From positions 1 to 11,129 of the forward strand of contig JARLFW010000030.1 of assembly GCA_031296345.1 (NCBI GenBank): a DNA stretch of 11,129 nucleotides, in the 5' to 3' direction. The position numbers and the translations under genes are program-made. The notes beneath the pieces were generated by a model that was given only the letters and a program-made list of their open reading frames with translations, was not told the origin of the DNA and did not search any database. Of the stretch, positions 1 to 6,001 are shown piece by piece; position 1 is the first letter of the stretch; the number at the start of each line of letters is the position of its first letter. Source of the stretch: Nitrosotalea sp. Its GTDB lineage: Archaea > Thermoproteota > Nitrososphaeria > Nitrososphaerales > Nitrosopumilaceae.

Positions 1-470
1 ATGAGCTTGCAACAGTAAATTTCAGAATCCATGAAATTCCACTCAAAAGTCCTACAGAATCAACATTTGCAAAGATGATAGGTCAGGATTATTATGATGC
101 AACGGCAGATTTAGAAAAGGCAAAAGAGAAACTCACAGCTCAAAAAGAAGATTTGAGTACTAAAATAAAAGAAGATATTTCCACATTCATAACTGAATTT
201 ACTTCCCATGATCTAGTAATTCCTTTAGAGCCAAACCCAAAGGTTGCAGATGGAAATACAATTTTTCATTATAAAAATAATGTCACTTTCAACAGCATAC
301 TTGCAATACTAAGCGAGCTATTAGGTCTCTCCCCGCCAATACTTGTAAAAGATGTAATGTTTTCGGCATCTGAAATTGTCATAAAAGTAACCGACGAGTA
401 TGAAGCTAAACAAAAGTTCCTAAGCAGTTTAAACGAGGTACAAAAGACATTATCAATCAAGAGAAAATAG
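1..470 (+). CDS. Hypothetical protein, 5'-truncated by window edge
   Basis: The reading frame is open from base 3 with no stop before TAG at 468-470, so the first Met in the window (75) is internal and the true start lies to the left. About 156 C-terminal residues are visible. I do not recognise the family. The part after residue ~30 is charged and predicted helical (EKAKEKLTAQKEDL and onward), probably a short coiled coil. It is followed by a mixed alpha/beta segment with a hydrophobic stretch (SILAILSELLGLSPPILV) too broken to be a clear membrane helix, and a Lys-rich C-terminus. No metal-binding or catalytic motif is evident. It ends 69 nt before the next gene, which has its own TATA box, so the two are probably separate transcription units. 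That it is a real gene is well supported; its function is unknown. Confidence 0.75.
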   Translation, partial: ELATVNFRIHEIPLKSPTESTFAKMIGQDYYDATADLEKAKEKLTAQKEDLSTKIKEDISTFITEFTSHDLVIPLEPNPKVADGNTIFHYKNNVTFNSILAILSELLGLSPPILVKDVMFSASEIVIKVTDEYEAKQKFLSSLNEVQKTLSIKRK

Positions 471-510
471 CAAACCATTCATACTCATTCTCAGTGCTCT
501 ACGTATAAGA

Positions 511-516
511 TATAAC
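511..516 (+). promoter_or_regulatory. TATA-like box for the Vgb-like propeller gene
   Basis: TATAAC sits 29 nt before the GTG start at 540, inside the AT-rich stretch ACGTATAAGATATAAC. This spacing matches leaderless transcription starting at or next to the GTG. No Shine-Dalgarno sequence is visible before the start. Confidence 0.5.
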
Positions 517-539
517 AAGGTAAAAACTGCCAAGATTTT

Positions 540-2096
540 GTGAAGAAGAATACCAAAAAGCTTCTTGCGATAGTATTCATGGCAATATTTATCATTTCTA
601 CAGTAAGTGCTGCATTTCTTGGAGGTGGAAGAGTTGCAACTCAGGCAAACAAGAGCACGGGTCTAACAATCACTGGAACCCCTGCTGACAATTATCCAGA
701 TAACAAAAGACCAACTTTTTGTGAAACAGGTCCTGCTCAATCCAGCAAATACATAACAGAATTCAAAGTACCAACGGCTTGTACCCAACCATTAGCAATT
801 ATTACAGATCCTGCTGGCAATGCATGGTTTACAGAATCAAACACCGGTAATTTGGGCAAGTTTGATCTTTCTTCAAAGACATTCCAAGAATTTACTAATA
901 CACAGTGGCAGAAAGGAGAAAAATCAATGATGTGGGGTCTTGGCACTGCACAAGATGGAAACATTTGGTTTACAGATTCACAGCACAATTTGGTTTGGAA
1001 ATTTAATCCAGCAGACAAGAGTTATACAAGATTTACATTCCCAAAGAGTAGCGGAACAGACGGTTCTTTTCCACAAATGCTTTTCATAGATGGCAAAAAT
1101 GCCTATGTCAACGACTTTACTGGGAAAAAAATAGGTGTCTTTACTACTGATCATATTGGCCCTGACCTTGGCATAACAAATATTCCATCACCTGGAAACT
1201 ACAACTTTACAAGTACAATGACAACTGATTCTAATGGTAATGTATGGTATACAATTTGGATATACCAACAAGGAGGAAATCTTGTAAAATATGATCAAAA
1301 AACTGGCAATTATACTCAATACCCCCTGCCTCAAGAGATTCAAGCACCAAATGGAATTACAATTGATTCGGCAGGTAAATTATGGATAATGGATACTGCT
1401 AGTAGTTTCTTTTTTGATTTTGATCCTTTGAGTAACCAATTTACAAAGCATGTAACTTCTCCCCCACCAACATCTTCGTATGGGAATGCATCAGGGCTCA
1501 TCAAGACACCAATATCAAGACCATACTGGAATCACTTTGATGACAAGGGAAGACTGTGGTTTAATGAACAAGTTGCAAATAGTTTAGGAGTATATGACCC
1601 ATCAACTCAGTCTCTTGTAGAATATCTAGTACCTTCCAAGAATCCCAACTGGTCTGATTGTGGAAACTTTACAGGACAAGACTGTGGAGTAGCCCAAGTA
1701 CTAGACTTTGCAGTAGATCACAACAAGGTTTGGTTTACAGAATGGGTTGAAAACAACATTGGAGTCTTGGATTCAAGCATTGCATTACCAATCGAAGTAA
1801 ACGCGTCTGATACTTCAATTACTATACATCGTGGACAGAATGCAACTGTTTCGTTGAATATCAATCCACAGGAGCAATTGACATCGCCAGTATCAATCAT
1901 TACATCAAACACAGCAGGAGTACAAAATATCTCAATCACACCACAAGAGACCCAATTTACAGTTGACAAGTCAAAGACTGTAAATGTGACAATATCGGCA
2001 GATAATTTTGCAGTTGCAGGAACTTACAAAATCTTGGTAGGTGTAAGATATCATGACATTACAGTATCAAAATACATCGACGTAACACTAGAGTAA
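540..2096 (+). CDS. Secreted seven-bladed Vgb-like beta-propeller with C-terminal Ig-like domain
   Basis: Residues 1-25 are a signal peptide (MKKNTKKLL followed by a hydrophobic core ending STVSAA), so the protein is exported. The GTG at 540 keeps the Lys-rich n-region, which the ATG at 579 would lose. From about residue 70 to 412 I count seven repeats of the virginiamycin-B-lyase/streptogramin-lyase type. Each has a G-x-[LIV]-W-[FY]-x-[DE] core (WFTE 96-99, WFTD 143-146, WYT 236, LWIM 281, LWFNE 339-343, VWFTE 397-401) and a distal IG/LG-x-[FY]. Residues 413-518 form an Ig-like beta domain. Four cysteines (61, 81, 374, 382) could form two disulfides, and at least eight N-x-S/T sequons fit a glycosylated surface protein. 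The PHGI-type histidine of true Vgb is not seen at the expected place in the blades (for example L84 and Y329). Antibiotic lysis is therefore unlikely, and the role is more probably binding or an unknown lyase activity. It shares a transcript with truD, 3 nt downstream. Confidence 0.85.
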   Translation: MKKNTKKLLAIVFMAIFIISTVSAAFLGGGRVATQANKSTGLTITGTPADNYPDNKRPTFCETGPAQSSKYITEFKVPTACTQPLAIITDPAGNAWFTESNTGNLGKFDLSSKTFQEFTNTQWQKGEKSMMWGLGTAQDGNIWFTDSQHNLVWKFNPADKSYTRFTFPKSSGTDGSFPQMLFIDGKNAYVNDFTGKKIGVFTTDHIGPDLGITNIPSPGNYNFTSTMTTDSNGNVWYTIWIYQQGGNLVKYDQKTGNYTQYPLPQEIQAPNGITIDSAGKLWIMDTASSFFFDFDPLSNQFTKHVTSPPPTSSYGNASGLIKTPISRPYWNHFDDKGRLWFNEQVANSLGVYDPSTQSLVEYLVPSKNPNWSDCGNFTGQDCGVAQVLDFAVDHNKVWFTEWVENNIGVLDSSIALPIEVNASDTSITIHRGQNATVSLNINPQEQLTSPVSIITSNTAGVQNISITPQETQFTVDKSKTVNVTISADNFAVAGTYKILVGVRYHDITVSKYIDVTLE

Positions 2097-2099
2097 GAA

Positions 2100-3299
2100 G
2101 TGGTACCTAATCTAGACAAACTGATTGGGATTTCCACCTATTGTACAAAAACAGAAGGTATCGGAGGCAGAATAAAATCATCTCCAGAACAATTCTTTGT
2201 CTCAGAAATATTACGAGAAAAATCCTTTGATAAGATTTCTTCTTCAGGAAGTTATACCGTATACAAGCTAAAAAAACAAGGGATTGATACAAACCATGCA
2301 TTATCAGATATTTTCACAAAATACGGATTAAGATTAAAGGCATTGGGCCTCAAGGACGCAAATGCCACAACAGAACAATATGTTTGTGACATGACAACTG
2401 GGAGGTCTACTAATACTCTAGTTACAAACAGGTATACGCTTGAGAAGATTGGTCTACTACAAAAACCTCTAACAAAAAAGGACATGATTGGCAATCATTT
2501 TAAAATAAAGATAGAGGATGCAGACTTTACAAAGATCTCCCAGTTCAACGAACAAGACAAGATCCTCAACTTTTTTGGATATCAGAGATTTGGAAGTAGA
2601 AGGCCGGTATCACATCTGATAGGAAAGGCCATCTTGCAGAAAAATTTCGATCATGCCGTAGAGACTCTGCTGTCATATACCTCAGAGTATGATCTACCAC
2701 ATAACAATAAAGTACGAGAAATGCTCAAGGATAAAACAAATTATTCCAAGAACTTTAACGAAGTTCCACCACAAATGGATATTGAAAGAATTGTTTTAGA
2801 TGAAATGATAAACCATGGAGATGCACTTAGAGCATTACGTGCAATACCCATACAATTGCGAAGGTTTTTTGTAGAAGCATTCCAATCATTTGTATTTAAT
2901 CAAACAGTGTCAAGGGCATACGAGTTTGGTGAAAATCTACTGCAACCACAACTAGGTGATGTTTGTTTTAATAAAGACGATAATCTCGGGAGATATGAAA
3001 ATGATCCCCAACAAAGACTAACAATACCGCTAGTAGGATATTCATATTCAAAAAAGAATAGATTTGACAATTTCATATCTCAAATACTTGTAGAGCAGCA
3101 AATAACTCCAAAGGAATTTTTTGTAAAAGAGATGCAAGAAGCAAGCGAGGAAGGAGGGTTTAGACAAGTCACAATTCGGTGCAATGATTTTGCGATAAAT
3201 GAGCCATATGTAGATTTCACACTTTCAAGAGGGTCATATGCAACAATCCTTTTACGAGAGATAATGAAGCCATCAGACCCAGTTGCTGCAGGGTTCTAA
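2100..3299 (+). CDS. truD: tRNA pseudouridine synthase TruD/Pus7
   Basis: This enzyme isomerises a uridine in tRNA (position 13 in bacterial TruD; also U35 and other sites in the Pus7 branch) to pseudouridine. The family's landmark motifs are all present. ALGLKDANATTEQY carries the catalytic Asp (D86), NFFGYQRFG spans 157-165, AFQSFVFNQTVSRA spans 260-273, and the C-terminal block FTLSRGSYATILLREIMKP ends near residue 391. The length of 399 aa is normal for archaeal TruD. The start is GTG at 2100, 3 nt after the stop of the propeller gene, and the N-terminus (GGRIKSSPEQFFVSEI) aligns with the family start, so no extension is needed. With no space for a promoter it must be read from the upstream gene or from a promoter inside it. 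The link between an envelope protein and a tRNA enzyme looks like packing, not shared function. Confidence 0.96.
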   Translation: MVPNLDKLIGISTYCTKTEGIGGRIKSSPEQFFVSEILREKSFDKISSSGSYTVYKLKKQGIDTNHALSDIFTKYGLRLKALGLKDANATTEQYVCDMTTGRSTNTLVTNRYTLEKIGLLQKPLTKKDMIGNHFKIKIEDADFTKISQFNEQDKILNFFGYQRFGSRRPVSHLIGKAILQKNFDHAVETLLSYTSEYDLPHNNKVREMLKDKTNYSKNFNEVPPQMDIERIVLDEMINHGDALRALRAIPIQLRRFFVEAFQSFVFNQTVSRAYEFGENLLQPQLGDVCFNKDDNLGRYENDPQQRLTIPLVGYSYSKKNRFDNFISQILVEQQITPKEFFVKEMQEASEEGGFRQVTIRCNDFAINEPYVDFTLSRGSYATILLREIMKPSDPVAAGF

Positions 3300-3305
3300 T
3301 TTTTT
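3300..3305 (+). terminator. Poly-T tract after truD
   Basis: A run of six T directly follows the truD TAA and would serve as a U-tract archaeal terminator. It lies in the 4-nt gap to the converging gene and over the first two bases of that gene's stop codon. No hairpin is needed in archaea and none is obvious. Confidence 0.35.
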
Positions 3306-3567
3306 ATTCAAAAAAGTTTTCTGCTACAAGATTATGTTTTATTGCAAATTCCTTTAGTTGTGAAAACTGTACTTTTCCCTTATGATACTTGTCCCATATG
3401 AAATCAAGTACTTCGATTCTGGATAGATGTTCTTTATCAATTGCAGGACTTTCTCCAAGAATATCAACACAAAAAGCTTGAAGATCAGCAAATTGAAAAT
3501 TATCAAGCAATAGCCTCATTTGTTCAATTATGGCATCATTTTGTTTTGACCTTCCAAACAATCCCAT
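3304..3567 (-). CDS. Small hypothetical protein (MGLFGRSK start)
   Basis: This is an acidic, mostly helical soluble protein of 87 aa that I do not recognise. The upstream in-frame ATG at 3591 would give 95 aa (MAALENII extension). I prefer the ATG at 3567 because TTAAAT at 3595-3590 lies 28 nt before it, the spacing seen at other genes here, and because MGLFGRSK resembles a natural N-terminus. From the ATG at 3591 no TATA-like sequence is found at that distance. The protein has one Cys, no membrane segment and no catalytic motif. The pattern of short amphipathic helices (DAIIEQMRLLLDNF, HLSRIEVLDFIWDKY, QFSQLKEFAIKHN) might form a small helical bundle for protein-protein contact, which is inference only. 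It converges on truD with only 4 nt between the stop codons. Confidence 0.7.
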   Translation of the reverse strand: MGLFGRSKQNDAIIEQMRLLLDNFQFADLQAFCVDILGESPAIDKEHLSRIEVLDFIWDKYHKGKVQFSQLKEFAIKHNLVAENFFE

Positions 3568-3589
3568 AATGATATTTTCAAGAGCCGCC

Positions 3590-3595
3590 ATTTAA
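3590..3595 (-). promoter_or_regulatory. TATA-like box for the MGLFGRSK gene
   Basis: On the minus strand TTAAAT, within GGAATTAAATGG, lies 28 nt before the ATG at 3567 and supports that start. It overlaps the upstream in-frame ATG at 3591, which would therefore lie in the promoter and not in the mRNA. Confidence 0.35.
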
Positions 3596-3691
3596 TTCCA
3601 TGCTCACTATCTGAGAACTTTGATAGGAAAAATTACAAAAATGATTACAACGTAACTTAGGAATAAGTGTGACTAAATCCATGAATAAGGA

Positions 3692-3697
3692 TTTAAG
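3692..3697 (+). promoter_or_regulatory. TATA-like box for the RAM protein gene
   Basis: TTTAAG in GGATTTAAGC lies 27 nt before the ATG at 3719, consistent with a leaderless mRNA. The rest of the 151-base gap (3568-3718) shows no gene or stable RNA that I can support. Confidence 0.5.
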
Positions 3698-3718
3698 CTT
3701 GTTTTAATTTGATATAAC

Positions 3719-3949
3719 ATGGAAAAATCCTATGTTTTGATCGGTTGCGAGCTTGGTGCCGAAAACGAAATTGTTGAAAAATTGAAGAAAATAGACAAAG
3801 TAAAGGATGCAAGAGTAGTATACGGAGATTACGACATCGTAGTTGAAGCTGAGGCCGACACAGAATCCCAGATGGATAATCTGATTACAAAGAGGATTCG
3901 TCAACTATCCAAGGTTAGATCAACTATGACCTTGGGCGTCGTGAGCTGA
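3719..3949 (+). CDS. Stand-alone Lrp/AsnC ligand-binding (RAM) domain protein
   Basis: This 76-aa protein is the effector-binding and assembly half of Lrp/AsnC regulators without the helix-turn-helix. It begins YVLIGCELGAENEIVEKLKK, then has a beta strand, the family's GDYDIVVEAEA turn and strand (G36-D37-Y38-D39 is the conserved amino-acid-binding turn), and ends in a helix and the strand VRSTMTLGVV. Such stand-alone RAM proteins form dimers or higher rings in archaea. They bind small ligands, usually amino acids, and may modulate full-length Lrp proteins by hetero-oligomerising. It has its own leaderless promoter. Its last 26 bp are also coding on the opposite strand (gene ending at 3924). 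The natural ligand cannot be told from sequence. Confidence 0.9.
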   Translation: MEKSYVLIGCELGAENEIVEKLKKIDKVKDARVVYGDYDIVVEAEADTESQMDNLITKRIRQLSKVRSTMTLGVVS

Positions 3950-4136
3950 TTCCAAGACCTGCTGCTAAGATCAATAATCCGCTGACGGCAATCCATTGTC
4001 CGTTTACAATCCATTTCGGATTTGAATACATAAACGAGGAAGTAGGACCCACTATAGAATGTCCCTGCAAATAGAAAATAATTCCCATAATCAGAATAGC
4101 AGTCCCAGCTATCATCATTACAACTCCTATCCGCAT
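3924..4136 (-). CDS. Small two-helix membrane protein
   Basis: This is a 70-aa membrane protein with transmembrane helices at about 3-22 (GVVMMIAGTAILIMGIIFYL) and 47-64 (WIAVSGLLILAAGLGI). An extracytoplasmic or cytoplasmic loop lies between them and carries GPTSSFMYSNPKW. The tail is basic (SSRRPRS). The N-terminal MRIGVVM-x-x-AG and the loop look constrained, and similar small membrane proteins are, as far as I recall, common in thaumarchaea, but no function is known to me. The reality of the gene is supported by two clean helices, a Met start at 4136, and a TTTAAT box 29 nt upstream on the minus strand. The 3' end runs 26 bp into the RAM gene. Its promoter is divergent from that of the six-helix protein. 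Confidence 0.75.
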   Translation of the reverse strand: MRIGVVMMIAGTAILIMGIIFYLQGHSIVGPTSSFMYSNPKWIVNGQWIAVSGLLILAAGLGISSRRPRS

Positions 4137-4159
4137 ATGAGAGGATACATCAATCTTAG

Positions 4160-4165
4160 ATTAAA
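4160..4165 (-). promoter_or_regulatory. TATA-like box for the two-helix membrane protein
   Basis: Minus-strand TTTAAT, in ACCTTTAATCTAAG, lies 29 nt before the ATG at 4136, the spacing expected for leaderless transcription. Confidence 0.4.
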
Positions 4166-4199
4166 GGTAAAATGAGTTGATAAAATAGGCAAAATCCTT

Positions 4200-4220
4200 T
4201 GGATTTCCTTCTTTAATCCA
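4200..4220. promoter_or_regulatory. Interrupted palindrome abutting a TATA box; possible operator
   Basis: TGGATT, nine bases, then AATCCA form perfect 6-bp arms. They end exactly where the T-run of the TATA sequence TTTTTTATAA (4221-4230) begins. A shorter overlapping palindrome, AAATCC-TTT-GGATTT, lies at 4192-4206. The position over the usual TFB recognition element would suit a dimeric regulator, but 6-bp arms in AT-rich DNA can arise by chance. Confidence 0.3.
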
Positions 4221-4223
4221 TTT

Positions 4224-4231
4224 TTTATAAA
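4224..4231 (+). promoter_or_regulatory. TATA box upstream of the six-helix membrane protein
   Basis: TTTATAAA is the strongest TATA match in the window. Using the 27-29 nt spacing of the other genes, transcription would begin near 4252, which lies just inside the frame opened by the TTG at 4243. A weaker TTTAAT at 4212-4217 would fit the TTG slightly better. Confidence 0.5.
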
Positions 4232-4242
4232 ACAAGGGCACA

Positions 4243-4932
4243 TTGGATGAGTGGGGAGGAGACCTATTAGAAATCAGAAAGAGTAGAAGTTCTCTAGACA
4301 TTGGAATATTTTTAGGCGCGGCAATATTGGCGCTTGTAGTCTATCTGATATTTGGTCCAGATATTGACAAAATGACAAAACAGACTCCATTAATAATTGA
4401 TTTAATGTTTGCACCGTCTTTCGGAATTGGTTTTCTATATGGCCTTAAAATGACCGATAGAGTAATGCAACCTTCCGAATCCCGAAGTCCTCTAAAACGT
4501 GCTTTTTTCAAAGGATTCTTGTTTTTATTTATGATGGGCGCAATTTTTACTTCGGTCTCTTTTGCACTTCATGGGGGTGCACAACCGTCACATAAATCAA
4601 TTTTTAGTGATGGTTTGATTCCATGGGCAACAGAATTCATCCAGGCAAATGGCGGATTGACATTTTTAATCATATCAAGTATAACGATAATGGCAGCAGC
4701 GACAAAAAGAATAGTTGGAATGGAAGGAATTTTTAGTAAGATATTCACATTTGTTGGAACATACATCTTCTTTTCGATGCTTGCATTAACTTTTAGTCAT
4801 ACAGACCCAACACATTCACAAGTTTACCTATATGCATTCTATCAGGCAGGCATTGTGGGCGGAATATTTTATCAAATGAATAAACTTACCACGAGAGCAA
4901 ACATGTGGGAAGACTATAATAATGGATTCTAG
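4243..4932 (+). CDS. Six-helix integral membrane protein, unknown function
   Basis: This hydrophobic protein of up to 229 aa has six predicted transmembrane segments at about 18-38, 48-70, 88-110, 138-156, 164-186 and 192-211. The C-terminal tail is short and charged (MNKLTTRANMWEDYNNGF). I do not recognise a family and see no transport or catalytic signature. Single residues that may matter are the His pairs in the loops (ALHGGAQPSHKS near 109-118 and SHTDPTHS near 185-192). The start is uncertain. The frame opens with TTG at 4243, the next Met is residue 44 and would delete helix 1, and an out-of-frame ATG at 4247 stops after seven codons. A GGAGGAG run lies at 4255-4261 within codons 5-7. 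The stop TAG shares the palindromic CTAG with the stop of the converging gene. Confidence 0.75.
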   Translation: MDEWGGDLLEIRKSRSSLDIGIFLGAAILALVVYLIFGPDIDKMTKQTPLIIDLMFAPSFGIGFLYGLKMTDRVMQPSESRSPLKRAFFKGFLFLFMMGAIFTSVSFALHGGAQPSHKSIFSDGLIPWATEFIQANGGLTFLIISSITIMAAATKRIVGMEGIFSKIFTFVGTYIFFSMLALTFSHTDPTHSQVYLYAFYQAGIVGGIFYQMNKLTTRANMWEDYNNGF

Positions 4933-5429
4933 AATTTCCTCATTTTTGTAGTAAACAAAACTAATACAATTGATAATACCATTACAAGTGGAGCAATACT
5001 AGAGAATTCTGGAAGATAGGTAGTTCCCACAATACTTGTTGCAGTCAAACCAGTCTGATTAAATTTGAGCATCACTGTAGAACTGTTTGTACCTGGAATT
5101 ACTATCGCGGAAAGTGGTTTTCCATCCTGAGATACGGTTAGATTTCCCCCTATCAAATTCTGCGGTATCTCTATTTCAGCAATATTTCCATCATGAGTAC
5201 TATTTCCAGTAAAAATTAATTCCTTGTTGATTTTGTTAAATGTGACATTTTGCATGTCATAATTTGAAACTGTAGATACATCAAATGCATAATTTTCCGC
5301 TTTAATTTTCCAGTCCCATCTTATTCCAGGATGATTAAGATCTTTAGGCATGGTGATTTGTTGTGCAAAAGCTGGCACAGACATTAAACTCAATAACAAT
5401 ATACAGGATAAGAAAATTCGAATTCTCAA
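4929..5429 (-). CDS. Secreted, C-terminally anchored protein with PEF-type sorting tail
   Basis: This 166-aa envelope protein has a signal peptide (residues 1-22, RIRIFLSCILLLSLM then VPAFA before Q). A beta-rich extracytoplasmic domain of about 115 residues follows, with five N-x-S/T sequons (near 61, 76, 96, 115, 124). The C-terminus is tripartite: LPEF (139-142), a hydrophobic helix (about 145-159) and a basic tail (KMRKF). This layout is that of archaeal PEF/PEFG-CTERM substrates, which archaeosortases of the ArtE type are proposed to process. The motif here reads PEFS and not PEFG. The start is TTG at 5429, overlapping the TGA of rpl15e in TTGA, so translation is probably coupled to L15e. 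The next Met (residue 16) would cut the signal peptide. The function of the ectodomain is unknown to me. Confidence 0.82.
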   Translation of the reverse strand: MRIRIFLSCILLLSLMSVPAFAQQITMPKDLNHPGIRWDWKIKAENYAFDVSTVSNYDMQNVTFNKINKELIFTGNSTHDGNIAEIEIPQNLIGGNLTVSQDGKPLSAIVIPGTNSSTVMLKFNQTGLTATSIVGTTYLPEFSSIAPLVMVLSIVLVLFTTKMRKF

Positions 5430-5884
5430 TTTTTCAAAATAGCTAGTTTACCACGAATCTCTTTGTCTTTTATAATTCTTGGATGTGATACATCTGCAAG
5501 TATTATTTCATACCAGAGATACAAACCGTCTTGATGAAGATAGTATGAACCAAGTAAATTCATGTTAGGAAATCTCTCCAATACTCTACGTTCTGCAACT
5601 CGTTGCATGCTAAGTGCAGGTTTTATTCTAAGCACACCAAGGTGTTTTGGTCTTCTTCCTGCAACTGGTCTTTTCTTGCGCATGTTACCTTTACCAACAC
5701 GCATTCTGACTACAACAATACCTTGCTTTGCTTTGTATCCTAGTCGTCTAGCCCTCTGGATCCTGCTTGGTCTATCAATACGTACTAGAGCATTTTGCTT
5801 TCTCCATTCTACAGCCTTTGCTCTAAGCTCTGGGGAATTTTCTTTCCACATTTTTATCCAGACTTGATCTTGGCTACTAGGCAT
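5426..5884 (-). CDS. rpl15e: 50S ribosomal protein L15e, short form
   Basis: L15e is a large-subunit protein found only in archaea and eukaryotes and binds 23S rRNA. Recognition rests on RARRLGYKAKQG (44-55), the following V-V-x-R-x-R-V strand, KKRPVAGRRPKHLGV (70-84), and a C-terminal strand set with SYYLHQDGLYLWYEIILAD. The length is 152 aa from the ATG at 5884. A GTG at 5893 would add three residues, but TATAAA on the minus strand at 5912-5907 sits 28 nt before the ATG, which favours 5884. The family elsewhere is about 190-205 aa and ends in a basic tail around HRELRGLTSAGKK and GKGHKFH. Here the protein stops just after the sheet, so that tail is missing. The sequence after the stop encodes a signal peptide, not a frameshifted L15e tail, so this is a natural short form. 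It is first in an operon with the PEF protein. Confidence 0.95.
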   Translation of the reverse strand: MPSSQDQVWIKMWKENSPELRAKAVEWRKQNALVRIDRPSRIQRARRLGYKAKQGIVVVRMRVGKGNMRKKRPVAGRRPKHLGVLRIKPALSMQRVAERRVLERFPNMNLLGSYYLHQDGLYLWYEIILADVSHPRIIKDKEIRGKLAILKN

Positions 5885-5906
5885 ACTCGGCACTACAGAT
5901 TTACCC

Positions 5907-5912
5907 TTTATA
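5907..5912 (-). promoter_or_regulatory. TATA box for the rpl15e operon
   Basis: Minus-strand TATAAA in CAGAATATAAAGGG lies 28 nt before the ATG at 5884 and only 19 nt before the GTG at 5893, so it selects the ATG as the leaderless start. Confidence 0.6.
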
Positions 5913-5973
5913 TTCTGTTAGAAAATTAGGCGTGCCATAGTTAGTAAATTAGTTCCATTTTCACGGAAGACTA

Positions 5974-5979
5974 TTTATG
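5974..5979 (+). promoter_or_regulatory. TATA-like box for the WFKN/WW-domain gene
   Basis: TTTATG in CTATTTATGAA lies 28 nt before the ATG at 6002. No Shine-Dalgarno sequence precedes that ATG, so the mRNA is probably leaderless. Confidence 0.5.
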
Positions 5980-6001
5980 AAATTGATTTTTCTTAACTTC
6001 C

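Noticed and set aside
1..18. ATG at base 1 as a gene start
   Set aside because: That frame stops after five codons; the real gene is in another frame that is open to the window edge.
540..2096. Virginiamycin B lyase / streptogramin resistance gene
   Set aside because: The fold repeats match, but the catalytic PHGI-type histidine is not seen, and the signal peptide and Ig tail indicate an exported surface protein.
3592..3718. C/D-box small RNA (TGATTA-like and CTGA elements)
   Set aside because: The elements are in the wrong order and poorly matched, and the region is explained by flanking promoters.
4247..4270. Seven-codon upstream ORF (ATG at 4247) as a leader peptide
   Set aside because: It lies inside the frame of the membrane protein and 5' of the transcript start predicted by the best TATA box, so it is probably not translated as a leader.
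5426..5470. L15e shortened by a frameshift or sequencing error
   Set aside because: No reading frame after the stop encodes the missing basic tail; the next codons form a signal peptide of an overlapping gene.
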